From assembly GCA_963678705.1 (NCBI GenBank), contig OY783218.1, positions 5,900,152 through 5,964,151 on the forward strand: a DNA stretch of 64,000 nucleotides. Direction: 5' to 3'. Numbering within the stretch: position 1 is the first letter of the stretch; every line of letters begins with the position of its first letter. The translations under genes and the position numbers were made by a program. This DNA comes from Panorpa germanica. Its lineage: Eukaryota; Arthropoda; Insecta; Mecoptera; Panorpidae. The notes beneath the pieces are model-generated. The model ran no database searches. It saw only the letters and a list, made by a program, of their open reading frames with translations, and was not told the origin of the DNA. Of this stretch, positions 25,041-38,031 are shown piece after piece.

Positions 25041-28000
25041 TTAAGAAGAACTAATTGCGTTGTTATAACCAAATCCATAACATGGAGTGCATGGGGCGAC
25101 TGTTTCACTCTGTTACCATTCTCTTTTTACAAAATCAAGTAAAAATACATGTGACCCCATTTTTGTAATAATATTTAATACCCAGCAGCTAGATAGACAG
25201 TGTCAACGCTTTAACGTTAAAGAGAGATAGCGCAATGACACTACAATACCTGAAGCAGCATAGTATTCCACAAAGGTAAAATATATTACAAAACACAACA
25301 ATTATACAGAGTTTTTATCAATATGCATATATTTTTTCTGCCTTTTGAAATTTTATCTGCAGTGTACTATAAAGGCAAATGCTTACTCAATGAAAGCTCT
25401 CGTGTTACAAAAGCTTTCATCCCGACAGTGCTATATGGAAATAGATTACTATATATAGTATAGTGTTGTGCATATAGATTGTAAAGGGCATATACATTAA
25501 AGTGCAGTATACTTTGTGCTAAATAATCTGCCATTTTGAATTTACATCCCAAGTTGAGCTCTCTAGTCCCTAATATCAGGGATCCCAATCCAATAGTTCA
25601 CATAGCGCTAGCGTCGAACTGTTGTGAAGTCAGAAACGAAAGCATTAAAGCAGCTGGTGCCATCTAGGGAACTAAATAATAGCTACTTTTTAAATAAATA
25701 TATAAAGGTTTGATACGAGTATTGTTTTTATTTCTTTTAAACAAAAGTTTCTTTATTTTACACAAAATGTTTTGTTAGTTGTATAGTTGAATACCAGGGG
25801 GTTACACTATTATTTTGTAGGTAAGTAAAAGAGATGTTGATTGTATGGTATTTAAAGCCAGACCCGCATTTAGGACTTTCTAGGGATGGAGCAAAAAGTA
25901 ATAATTACCGCCAATAATTTTACATGCATTTATTATATGAAATAATTTTTTTTCTAATTCACATATTTAATAATTATTATATTGTGCTTTGACTGTATTG
26001 TGAGGATTGCACGCAAGGGTGAACGAGATATCAATACTTATTCCGGGATTACTCGTCTTCACATTTAGGTAATCTTGCTTCCATTTACATTCACTGGTCG
26101 TAATTCTTATTTTAAGTCTAATAAGCTCCTTCATCACTGCTGAATTTCACTGGTGCTCGATTTACAATTTATATTGATGTCTAACTATGGTGAACAAAAT
26201 GTCCGGAACTCTATGCTGGTGTTCCACATTTGAAAATTGAATTTTCCGTCAATCGAAGATGCAGCCCGGGCAAGCACTCCTCCCCCATACCTGGGCTGTT
26301 CATAACATAGTACCACGTACTTGAATTTGTTGCAAATTATTCAAAAACATATATAAAAATAACTTGTGTTTAAAAGCATCACTAACGAATGGTGTTAGAT
26401 ATATTTAACAGAGTTAAAAAAAAAAATTACAACCCAGGTATAAAATTGTGTTGCAGTGGAAGTTTCACACTTGCTAGCTTACTACAACGTAATCAAAACG
26501 TTACATTTTCTATCTGGAAACATATGCATAGAATATATCCCGAGAGATATTGGCGCGTTATCGTACGTGTAAAATGAGCAATTGCTTAGTCCCACCGGTC
26601 AATGGTATGGCAAATAACAGTTTTAAACAAATTCACACTATGAAGGGGGAGGAGAGCATCTGCAAAGTTTGATAAGAGGAGGGAGGGGTGATACACAATT
26701 TTTGTAACGCCACATCTAATCTAAAAGTCGACTACAAACAAAAGGAAGAAACAAAAGATCAAAAAACATAATAATAGTAAAATATATTTTTATTTTTTTC
26801 AAATGTGTCCACAACGTGTGACAAGACATAATAACGGTGACGAAAATTGTTTGACAAAATTTATGGATGATCCATAGACATAATGGAATCTATTTTCTAT
26901 ACCGTGTTTATAACTTACAATCTGTCATATAATCTGTTCTACGTTTCATTCATTAAGGCGAAACATTACATCATGGTTATATAGTTAGATATAGATGGCG
27001 ACAGTGTACTAACATGACAATCGATTTACAAATTTGTACTAGCACTCCATGTTTTCAAATATAAAAACGTTAATAACTTTGCACACGATTCAGCTATTTA
27101 AACCATATAAACTTAAGGAGTCAAGGAATATTCAAGCTTAGTTTGTAAATAGATCATTAACATAATGCGTTTACTGCATACCGTGCTGAACTGTAGACGC
27201 TTACCATTACGGATCACAATTTAACCATAGTCATCACAGTATTACAACTCTATTTAAAATAAAATATACAAACAAATATTTGAAACATTCTTTCTCAGAA
27301 CTTGAAACAGTATCACAAAAGAAAAAGTTTGGTTTTCAACTGTCAACGGCAATGGCAACAGTGAAATACTAAAGACAGATCTTTTGTAACCGCCAGATAA
27401 ATCTGCGTTGTTTACAGCATTCTTTTTAGGGTTCCTCTTCCGCAATGGAATAACAAGTTGTGAGGCTTCTCGGAGTTCTATATTTATGTTCCAGATTACA
27501 AGTATTTTGCGTTGTTTTATCTCTTCGTATATATCATATACATTTAATACACCATTGCTTGTTTCTATTTGCTATTTTAACTTTGAATTTTTCACTGTTG
27601 TTTCAAGAGAAATGTTTTTTCTACCCTCTAGTAATTTCTCATTTCACTAATAAGGCATGCTGTATATTTACATGTAGCTTGCCATCTTTTTTACGGGGTT
27701 TATTCATACTTTTGTCATATATTATACCCTTGGTTTTAATAAAGGTAATTTATATGTTTTTAATTGCGGTAATGTAGTAAACTAAACCTTGTTCCTGCTA
27801 TAATTTACGAAAATACAAAATACGGAATATTCGCTGCAGATATGAAGCCGCAAAAGCATTTTCTTGCTTGAAATAATAATTGAAATATATTTAAACATAA
27901 ACTAATATAAAATAGTTTTAATTTAAACAATTTTTATGGATTCTTGATTTAAATTGTTAATTATGCAACATAAGCAATCCATTCAAGGCGCCTTCCAGAA

Positions 28001-28224
28001 GAAGCAACTATAACATGACTTAATTCAGACTTAAAGAACAAAATTAAAAATGTAATAAAGTGTTCATGGCAAGATAGAACGAAAAAACTGATAATAAATT
28101 AAAGGAAGTGAAGTCATCAATTTGCAAACAAGAGTTACCAGTCGGACTAAGTAGTACGGACTCACTCATACGTACTTATTCAAAAGATACACAAAAACCA
28201 ATGTGTGAACAATGTATACTGTGT
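25041..28224. other. Unannotated AT-rich sequence
   Basis: A G-rich patch (GAAGGGGGAGGAGAGC) is near 26642 and one unit of the CCAGGTA repeat near 26432. Overlapping frames at 27408-27777 look accidental. Confidence 0.5.
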
Positions 28225-28232
28225 CTACTAAC

Positions 28233-28948
28233 CAGAGATGTGCACAAATACTTTTCAAAAGCATTTAAATACAAAATGCAAATACCTCGTTATTTTCCTA
28301 TTTCAAATACAAAATAAAAAATAAATTTCATGTTAGTATTTAAATACAAAATACGTATTTTAAAAATACTTTTGAGAAAATAGAATACCCCTTATGTTAC
28401 TAATATAAATGTTATTTTTTTTTATTTATTTAATTATGAGAATTTTCTTTGATAAAGACCGACTTCGTTTTGCAATATTTTTGTTTCATAAAAATACTAC
28501 ATAGAATTTTAAAAAATAGCATGAGTAAGTGTTTTATTAGTGTCGCATGTTTATATCGCAGTAGTCTGTGGCAACCCATTTAGCACCCTCATGTCTAAAT
28601 AATGTTAACTTATGAATGAAAATATATAAATGTTGGTTGCCGCATGTGGGGGTAGTAGAGGGTATTAAGACAATTGTGCAGATAGTTTTAGATCATAGAT
28701 GGTGCTAATGTTGGTGGGGTTTTAAGTTTATATTCTAAAAATAATATTTACTGATTAACACTATGAAGTAACAAAAATGAAAAAAGTATTTTGTTATTTT
28801 CCAAATAGGAAATAGGATTGTAAAAGTTTTCAAATAAAATATAAAATTCTATATTCTTAAAAGATATTTAAATACAAAATAGAAAATAGATATTTACTAT
28901 TTTGTATTTGCATTTTGAGTATATGTATTTGAAAAACGCACATCTCTG
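28233..28948 (+). mobile_element. hAT-type MITE with perfect 8-bp target duplication
   Basis: 716 bp from CAGAGATGTGCACAAATAC to the inverse end GCACATCTCTG. CTACTAAC flanks both sides (28225..28232 and 28949..28956). CAGAGATGTGC is a classic hAT-like terminus. Next to the termini are subterminal AAATACAAAATGCAAATAC repeats. No transposase. Confidence 0.9.
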
Positions 28949-28984
28949 CTACTAACAGTATCATACCCATATCATTCTTTAATA

Positions 28985-29175
28985 CTCGAAGAACTCATCG
29001 CACAGACAAAACTATAAGCAGATGTTTCAAAGCAGAGAAAGTCTTATAAACCTTATTGTCTATCAATGAAACTTACTTAATCTCTATATTTTAAGTACAC
29101 ATACTCGTTTTTATAAGTTGTTAATTATGTATTGCAAATGTTTATAAATGTATATATTGTTTTAAGTGCTAAATC
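28985..29175 (+). repeat. Family C dispersed repeat, copy 2 (unoccupied TTAA site)
   Basis: AAGCAGAGAAAGTCTTATAA, TATCAATGAAACTTAC, TTAATCTCTATATTTTAAGT and AAATGTATATATTGTTTTAA follow in one piece, without the 750-bp insertion found in copy 1. Confidence 0.75.
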
Positions 29176-31326
29176 AGTTTGTTTAACTACGATTTGTGAC
29201 CTTGCTAACGCTAAATTAACAATTTTCATATGCATACTTATAATAAAACAAATAAACAATCTTGTAAGAAGATTGAAGATCAAAGAACTCCTCATATGAA
29301 ATTTTCAACATATTCTCTGCTACATTCCCCTGAAGTTACAGTTCGTTAATAATGAATCACTCGAAATCCTTAACTAATGTACGTAAAGGTAAGCTTTGTC
29401 AAGCTTTGTTAATTAGTTTCGTCTCTTTCTCAGCTTTTGTGTGTCATACCATATATTACCTTTAATATTAAGATTCTTAAAGTATATATTAAGTTTTGTA
29501 ACTTATAAAATATTTCTCTTATACATTTTGAGCTTAAAAGCTAAAGCTTTTTGTCCATTTCCAAGTACATTCTCATAAGCACTCAACGAATGTACAGTGG
29601 AGTAAATTAGTTAAGTATAATTATATATTATGTACTGTCAGTGTACACATTACTATACTAATATATAAAAGTTAATTGCATAAAACAAAAGTGGTTTCAC
29701 GTACTTTTTGTGTTACATTAAATTAAATTGTTTCTTACATCTGTGTAAAAGTCCAGACCATACAGCAACTGTACGTCTCTTAGCCTCCTGGTGGTGAATA
29801 GCGGAACCGAAAAACAACTCAAGAAATGAAATGTCAGCGAAGTTGAAAGGATTATTAGTGTAATGAAACATTTATTATAATTATAGGTGACATCTATTGG
29901 ATAAAGTTTGTACATTACATATAATTATTTATTTTTAAAGTGAACTTTAAACAAAATGCATTAAGTGGGTTGGAATGGGAAGATGGAGAAACAGGTGTGG
30001 AATTTTTGGATTTTCTTTTTAAAAAACTCAACTGTCTATTTATTTAAAACTTGCCTAAACATGTCGTTTAGATTCTGAAAGGTGAAATGGTTTTGTAATT
30101 TGTAGCCCAGAACAGAGACATTTTATATAAACGACTGAACTGTGATCAAAAATTAATAGATTTTAATAATAAAGATATCGAATGGTGTCCAAATTGTTTA
30201 ATTAGAAATTCATTTATATCATGTGTGTAAAATATACTTCAGTCGATAAGATGCATCGACTTGGTGTGATCCGATTATGTGTTTCATGTTTTGAAAAATG
30301 TAAAAAATGACATTTGTCCTTTTAAACCTAAGCCATTAACATCATATTATATATGGACGACAAGCAGTAGTAAACTCCTGTAGCTACAGTGTCGCTCAAA
30401 TTAAATTTATTGTACCACACCAGATGATGATTTGCGCATTTCACAGTTGCACTAAATGCATATAAGAAATTTGAACTCCATAAGAAAATAACGACATAAA
30501 TTCTTGGAGACGACACAGTTAATGCTTGACTTTGAGTTTGATCCCCGGACCAGAGTTACTCGTATATTTTTGGGGTTGGGTTGGTAAAGATTAAATGTAT
30601 TATGTTTATACTTAATCATAAACTAATTAGGTAGTGAGACCACAAACAAACTGATGACTATTATACATAGGCAGACATTAAACAATGTAATAAAAAAAAA
30701 TTCATGACGTATATCAATTAGCTACAATAAAAAATGATTTATTTAAGATTGTATAACTTCAATGGCTTTAAAAAGCACAAATAACAAAAATATAAGAACT
30801 ACCGTAAGAAAAAAAAGCAACTACAACCATTCCTAATGTATCTGTATCCGTACCCCACGACCCACACAAAATGGAATAAAGCAATCTTTTGTACTTTTCA
30901 TTTTAGAGTCTAATTAGTTTATACTAATGCGATGTACGAGTATTTGTTTTACTGCAGTTTCTGGAACTCATTTCTCGTTTGAATATTCCTTTGTGAATGT
31001 TCGCTGTTGTGCGTCTCCATTGGTGCTGTTTCATTTTACTTGAATTTCTTAAAGGTTACTTTTTTAAAGTAACAAAAGTGAGATTTGAAAAGAAAATAAT
31101 ATCTTACATATTTTACTTAATGTATTTCAGCATAGGTGTGCATATAAGAGACGCAAGAAGGAAGGGTGAAGAGAGGGGAGCTGTTCGCAAACAGGGAATT
31201 CGATTTCCAAAATGTGATAATTTTGTATATTAACATTCTTTCATTAAATTAACAAATTCCATGAGAAAGTAAGAGAATATATGAGATTTAATATTAATAA
31301 GTTTTTCATAAGTTTATTAATAAAGT
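29176..31326. other. Unannotated apart from a possible SINE piece
   Basis: Holds the tRNA-like half at 30519. No gene supported. Confidence 0.5.
30519..30692 (+). repeat. Possible truncated tRNA-SINE with A-rich end
   Basis: TTAATGCTTGACTTTGAG and TTTGATCCCCGG resemble the B-box half of the 43.8-kb tRNA-like sequence. About 140 bp later the sequence ends in AATGTAATAAAAAAAAA. No A box is seen. Confidence 0.28.
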
Positions 31327-31508
31327 ATTTTAACAAGAGCGCTCATTTTAAATCAATAGAAAAGCACAATATTCCGGTGACATGTCGAAGATATTTTGTT
31401 TCATTACAAACCTCAGAGTTTGCATTTTAGATAAAATTAAAATATCACCACTTTTCACAAAAATATTGCGTTTTTCTATTGATTAAAATGACACCTCTTA
31501 TTGAAACA
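31327..31508. mobile_element. Small MITE of about 180 bp (TIR around CAAGAG...CATTTTAAATCAATAG)
   Basis: Left AACAAGAGCGCTCATTTTAA then ATCAATAGAAAAGCACAATATT; right, inverted, CAATAAGAGGTGTCATTTTA then ATCAATAGAAAAACGCAATATT. Arms of about 40 bp. Boundaries approximate. Confidence 0.62.
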
Positions 31509-31827
31509 TCCATGAAATAACCGCTCTAGTTGAAAGACCCTATATTGCAAGAATATAAGGTAATATCCATGTTTTATGTTTAGATGCTATCAAAATACTT
31601 TAAGAATATATGATAACGTATCTAATATTCTATATCTGCATATACATATCCAGATACATTGCTCATAGGACACTTATCGAAGAATAACTGGACCGTCTCA
31701 TATTTTGAGAAACATTGTAATTGGAGTACTATGTGGCTAAGCTTAGTATCACCTCATCATGTGTTGTTGTTCTCCAGTGCTGGAGGTAACCTTAAGTGTA
31801 AGCTTTTTGAGCTAATTAATTACAGCA

Positions 31828-31854
31828 ACAAACACACACACACACACATACATA
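31828..31854. repeat. (AC)n microsatellite
   Basis: CAAACACACACACACACAC followed by ATACATAG; short and pure. Confidence 0.85.
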
Positions 31855-32256
31855 GAACCTATATACATGCGTATGTATATACAACCACACATAAATAGTA
31901 CAAAGACATTTACTTGACTCATCTACTGATCTATAGTCGGTGGATGAAGTGGAGGTGAAGAATATGGTATCCAGTGGTGGATTTATTTGAAATAATACCA
32001 CACAAATATGTTCAATGGAATGGTCCTTAGCATAATAAGTACCAACAAAATGAAATTAAATTTTTACATAAGTCACACCCGTTATTTCTTTTCCTGTTGG
32101 ATTAGTATTAAGCTGTTAAATTTTTTGTACACCTTGTTGAAACCAAACACGTGTTACAACGTGATTGAAAATGAAAAAGAATTATTAATTTCAATATTAT
32201 TTAATAAACAATATCAAATTATTTTTTTAATTAGTTCCTTTTAGTGTTCCTAGTAA

Positions 32257-32675
32257 CCCAGTAAACATTTTGGAATCACTTTGACATCATATTGAAGATG
32301 TGTATAACTTTTTGTCATGAAACAATTCAATTTGATTTCACTTGTTCAAGAGAAATGTCAGTGATATTAACTAGAAATGACAAAATCACTTGCCTTGGCC
32401 TGATTACCGCACCAGTATTGAATGAAGTAGCAAATAACACCACTAAAGTATAACAGAGACAGCTATATGTTGTTGCTTTTTCTGTGATATTCTGGTGAAA
32501 TGAACATGGAGTTTTATCTCTACTGAAATGAATATTTTCAAATAAAAAATAGTCAACAACTAAGTATCTATTCAAATGAATCATGTTGGAAAGAGGAAAG
32601 ATATTCTTATAAAAAAATTGTGACAACCTATCTGAAATTTCTTTAGCTATGCTGATTCATCCAAATGTTTACTGG
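32257..32675 (-). mobile_element. Family B inverted-repeat element, long form
   Basis: 419 bp between CCCAGTAAACATTTTGGAAT and CCAAATGTTTACTGG. The first 80 bp match the inverse of the 13.1-kb copy (CATATTGAAGATG, TTTTTGTCATGAAA). The middle is different and longer, so this is either a separate subfamily or a copy with filler DNA. Confidence 0.7.
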
Positions 32676-34100
32676 AAATTGTAAAGATTAATTTTTTATA
32701 GAAATAGACGTAATAATATACTCTGGATAAAATTTAAAATTACACTTAAGGTCTTAATTATATTTAAAGTCAGTTAGAACAAGCTTAGGGGGGTGAGACT
32801 ACAAAAAGTAAAAGGTTGAAAAATAAGGACCACCCTTGGACTTGAGGTTATCCTTGTACTTAGGAGGTTAAAGAATTTAAATGAAAATATTAGATGATAT
32901 TTTACTTATTGTGAAAAACGGTAAAACGATATTAAGACAAATGTATTACTGAAAAATGCGAATTGCTTTAGAAAAGCAACGAAATACCAAAGCAACATTG
33001 GTTTAAGATATTGTCTTGGTTAAATATAGGTTCAAAGTAAAACTCATAAAGAAACATTTTCTGTCATTTTTGACATATGGTTTTGAGGATCTGTTTGGAT
33101 CAGCGCTCCAAGCGGATTGCCCCGTTAAGCATGTTTCTATTTTTATCAACAGATTTCCGTTATTTTCAAACCTTCGTACATAGGTTAAGGTGAGTAAAGT
33201 ACCTAAAATATTTAGTGGATTTTTTGCTAACAAGTTTAAAATTTATAAAATCTTAAAATCGATGGTAGAATGATGGTCTAAAATTTGTTCTAACTAAATA
33301 CGTCACTGAGACAGCGAAACGTCTTTTGGTAACGTTAGCAAATACCATGAGTTACCGTACAAACACATCGCTCCGTTTACGAAGAAGATCTCCGGGATTA
33401 CCTCTCAAGCTGAACCCTTACCAGTGCCACCACTCCCACAGTGACTATCACCATCCCCATCACCATAACAACACAACATGGAGCACACCAAGTGTTTCAT
33501 ATTACTTATTAGTAAGATTGATGACGTCATTTGTGTATTACATACAACTATAAATAATATATTCAATTAGTTAACAACGACAACACAGAGAACAGCGAAA
33601 CAACAAAATTCCAATTATATGTTAAGGAATTATGATTATTTATGTTAAGGAGTCTATCATGAGAGATAATTATGATTTTGGGAATGTCTTGACTGTATTC
33701 CTTCACAAAGAATTAATTATAAGCAAAGAAAATATGTGATGCGAGTTCTGTAGCTAATATGAAGTCGTTCATTTTTTGGAACATTAAATATTTGTGGTTA
33801 CTTTATTAAATATACCATACATCCATACAAGAAGTAAGATTAATAATGAAAATTCCACAGATCATCTTCAAAAGCCTTTTAGAGGAATAACAATATGCTA
33901 CTCACAAAGTAGTAGTACATCCTGTCCAGAAAGAAAACAAAATTTGTCATTTAAAAGTTTTGTGATTTATTTTATAAAACACAAAATAGAAAAATATTCA
34001 TAATTAGATTTGTTTTCTACGATAAAAGTTACACCCAGACTAATTTTTCTATATTTTTTAATATTTAAATCTATAAAAAGGGTCCTCAGAGAAACTAGGG
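32676..34100. other. Unannotated; a GC-richer patch at 33330-33490
   Basis: The patch has better base balance and an open frame rich in Arg, Pro and then His (33326-33553), but no domain, no splice context and no family match. Origin unknown. Confidence 0.4.
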
Positions 34101-34690
34101 CCTTATTCTGAAAAGTATTTCCACCGGTGAAAAAATTTCATCGCTGTAAAATGAAGTCACAAAAGCGATGATTTTTTATTTAGTATTCTGTAAGAAATTT
34201 CCATCGATTTTATTTTTGTCGCTGGAAAAAAATCGATCAAATTATAAGGTCGCCTTTAGCGGTGACTTTAAAATTTTCCATCGCTGTATTTTTTAGAACT
34301 ATCAAACAATTTGAATTATAATTTGAATTTCAGTACAATTTTTTTAATACATAGTATATGTATAGTCATATGAATATACAAATATAAATATATCAAAAAG
34401 TGAGGTTATGTTGCTTGTCAATTGACATGTATTCGTACTTGTCAAGTGTTTGAATTTTTAAATATTTGAATATTCTGAATGCCGTGATTAGTCAAATATT
34501 TTTAAAATTGATGACGTATTTTAAGACGTCCAGACGTTAAAAATACCAGTTTATACTTTTTCACCGCTGTATATTATAAGGGCGATGGAAAATTTTGCAT
34601 ACAGAATACCACTTTAGATATTTTAAATAAAGTGACTTTATTCGAGCGGTGAAAAAATTAAATATTTCCACCGCTGAAAAAATATATTAT
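34101..34690. mobile_element. Foldback element with arms over 100 bp
   Basis: The left arm (about 34110-34225: TTTCCACCGGTGAAAAAATT, GAAGTCAC, TATTCTGTAAGAAATTTCCATCG) is inverted in the right arm (about 34570-34690: CGATGGAAAATTTTGCATACAGAATA, GTGACTTTATTCG, TTTCCACCGCTGAAAAA). CGCTG/CAGCG-type motifs recur throughout. Non-coding; the family is unassigned. Confidence 0.7.
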
Positions 34691-35594
34691 AAAAATTGAG
34701 CTTGATATAAAAAAAAAATCAAATGAGTTTCGAGGATTCACAATGTGTGAAAGACGTGACAAGCAAAAAAGGGATGAAGATCAGAAAATCATAAAAATTG
34801 TGTGACGTAATTTATAGAAGAAAAATATTACTTTATCGAGAAAATATTGATGCTATAAAATAAATGAAATATCTCGAGAGTTATTATTCTTATATTAAAT
34901 TGAAAATATTAAAGTTAAAATCAAAACAAATATTATATAAACAAAAAATCAATCTACGACGACCCGACCATATAAAAATAGCGTCGAGACATAAATATTT
35001 AACCAATAATATTGATTTTAAAATAGAAGCAATCTAAAAATATGAAATATTTAAAATAAAAACCTTTAATCCATTGTATTTGTTATAGCTGTAGCACACT
35101 TTATGAGCTGTACGGGATGATGGAAAAGTCTGACTGGATATATATACAGTGTGGAAGCGTAAACATACCTGAAACAAAAGGAAATATTGGTTAATATTGT
35201 AAATGAAAATAAGAATCAAAGTTCTGAAATTACCCACATAATATTACATATTCCCTGTATATATATTGCATATACATAATATGACTAAACATGCAACAAT
35301 ATTTAAATATGCATATACCTTTGCATTTGCACATACATATGACATACAGTGTACGTTTTGCATCACAACCGCATATGCATAGAATATGCAATATACATGA
35401 ATGTATATACCTTGAATATAGTATACACATCCAAATGTTTTCTGAGCATATCCGTAAAAAATAAATGTGTAGAACCTGTAGCTAACCGTACATCTCCATC
35501 AGTTCTAAAGCGTCATATTATATTATTTAGTATTTAATATTCCACAAGGAAATACAAAACATTGTATTTAAATCTACAAGGAGTACACCACTCA

Positions 35595-36268
35595 AAGTAT
35601 TTATTTCTATCAGAAATAAAACATCGCTAGAAAAAAGGAAAGAAAAAACAGGACAATAAATAAGCTCGTTGCTGGGTTGCATAAGGAACATGAAGAGAGA
35701 GGAATTACTAAAAGACGCTGTGAAGGGAAGCAGGAGAAAAAAAGAAGTAGCGAGGAAACAGTTAAACTTCAGTCCAGAAAAATAGAGGATTTTCGGAAAG
35801 GAGATAAGAACAAGAGGTGGATGACGGAGATAGAGACAATAATAAAAAAGTAAAGGAAGAGAGTCAAGAAGAAATAGTAAAGTAAGAGAGTCAAGAGGAA
35901 ATAGTAAAGATAGAGCGTTTATGCCTGTAATAGACATAAGTGGAGAAGTGAAAACGAAGAGAGAAGGCAGGAAGGATAGTGAAAAGATAATAGAGGGTTT
36001 GTCGAGAGGAGACAAGGAAGGCAAGAGGTGATAGATGAAGATACAGGCAATAAGGAAGAAGAAGCAGGAAACGGTGTAATTAAAGGAGGAGTAGGGGACA
36101 TGAAGAGAGAGGATCAAGAAAAGAAGAAACGGGAAGTACTATTCGAAGTAGTAATAGTCTAGAATAGTTTAAGTTTAGTTTTAACTTTGAATTTATATGA
36201 AATGCATTAAGAAATATAAAATGTGGATTGTAAAGCCGAAAGGCACACAATTAATATAATAAATAAAT
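35595..36268 (+). mobile_element. LINE 3' fragment, long-UTR subtype
   Basis: A purine-rich fragment of the same LINE family, ending TTGTAAAGCCGAAAGGCACA and AATAAATAAATAAA. It carries the same UTR module as the 11.5-kb copy (AATAGAGGGTTTGTCGAGAG, then CATGAAGAGAGAGGATCAAG). A local tandem duplication of about 29 bp (AGAGAGTCAAGARGAAATAG) sits at about 35850-35905. The 196-codon frame on the opposite strand is a pyrimidine-rich shadow, not a gene. Confidence 0.72.
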
Positions 36269-37402
36269 AAAACAACAACTACCACCTGTCGTACTATCTT
36301 TATAAAACTCTTTATTACAATTATATATTTCAAAGAATTTTTAAATAAATATAAAATACATCTTTTAAAGTAATCTTTATAATTATATTACTCAAATTGA
36401 GGATTCGAGATAATTAGACAGCCAGAGAAGGTAATAATATTTGTTTTGATTAATATTAAATTAATAACAAGTGTTTACTTATAAAGTTTTGTGTTTGTGT
36501 TCTTGTACGCTTTACGTACACCCCCACTCTTCCTTATCCTGCTATCCTCTTTCACTAGTTCCATTTTCTTCAGATTAGGTTAAGCCGTAGTTTCTATCTA
36601 TCTCTTTTACACACTCATATATAATATTACAGAAAGAGAGGACTATATATATATATAAATTTATAAGGTAATTTCTTTAATAAAGTTAAATCATTTTTGA
36701 TAAATATATTTCAATAAACATAATTAGTTCAAGCTTCTTAAAGAATCTATTTTCCTAAAATGTTTATAGAAGGAAAAAGGAAAAATAAAGACATCAAAGT
36801 TTTCTGAAGAATATTGAAATATGTTTCCATTTCTTTGCAAAAGAGATTTTATAAAATAACCGTAGAAATAAATAGTAATCATGTTGAAATTTAATCCTAC
36901 TAAAATATACAATGGAAATTATAAAATAAATAGATGAGCCTTATATTATAAATTTTTGTTCAATTATAAACGATATTATTATCTAATTATCCTAAAAACT
37001 TGAGAAGGAATCGAATCATTAGCATGGAAAACAATGTGAGTGAATGAGAGGCAAATACTTTTATCGTTGAATTATTTAGTTTTTGTAAGAGAAATATAAA
37101 TATGTATGTTTTGTAATAAAGACAACTAAGACTAAAGGTATATTTTTGGTGAACGTACCAATAGACGATCAAAAGTAGTTGGCCGTTTCGAAATATAAAG
37201 AGGATAACAAAATTAAAAATCAACATGGTAGCATTTTGAGGATTATTAAGACATATAAGTATATGCCACTACTTAATTAGTTCATTGACAAATCCTTTTG
37301 ATTTTTAGATAGTACCAACCTTCAAACGAGATATGTTAAAATTTCGTGACATTCCGACCATTAGTTTACGAATTACAGTGGTTTTAGTGACGCTAATTTT
37401 AT
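36269..37402. other. Unannotated AT-rich sequence
   Basis: Nothing recognised between the LINE end and family-A copy 2. Confidence 0.5.
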
Positions 37403-38031
37403 AATGGGCTTGTGTCCTCATTTTTTAGTGATCGATTTTTCAAATGTTGATTGAAATTGATGTTAATAAATGTGTATTGGCGTGTCTGTTTTATTAAATA
37501 TCTAAATGTTGACGGAGATATAGCAATTACAAATTTGAATTGTAGTTTTAGCGCTAGAAATAGTCGGTCATTTGTATGACGTGAAATGCATTTTATACGT
37601 CAGTTATTTGTTGTGCTTTGGTAATGTTTTGTAGCTGTTGGTAGTCGAAATAATCAAGTCAAGTCAAAGAATAATACGTTTTTATTTTATTTAACCCTGT
37701 TACAACAGACATAATATTGAAATTTTATTGTTCCTTGAAATTGCTGTAAATAATATTTGATATTTTGATATATAAATACATATAGCAGAGATTTATGAGC
37801 TGTAAGGTTGGTAACCTTACACAAGGATTGTGATGTCACATGCACTTGGAATGCGTGCAACGTTGAATCCCTTTAATAATTAAAGAGACAAAATGACTTT
37901 TTTAATTGTTAATATCTCTTAGCATATAAGGAGTTATTAACAAATAATTGAACATTAGAGGTTCTAGCAACCAACTTTATCAATATATAGTACACTTTTA
38001 TAGAAATTAAGACATAGGACACAAGCCCATT
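37403..38031 (+). mobile_element. Family A inverted-repeat element, copy 2
   Basis: 629 bp with the same terminal repeats and interior as the 1.2-kb copy, in the same orientation. Flanked by TA/AT-type sequence (TTATAATGGG and CCCATTAACA). It is non-autonomous, and small open frames across its end are not genes. Confidence 0.85.

Noticed and set aside
33326-33553. His- and Arg-rich frame
   Set aside because: No domain, homologue or splice context; the His cluster comes from a CAYCAY-like tract. Left as an unexplained GC-richer patch.
35527-36117. A 196-codon Leu/Ser/Phe/Pro-rich frame on the - strand
   Set aside because: It is the shadow of a purine-rich LINE fragment on the + strand; similar shadows occur at 11424-11808, 17259-17534, 17785-18090 and 51534-51749.
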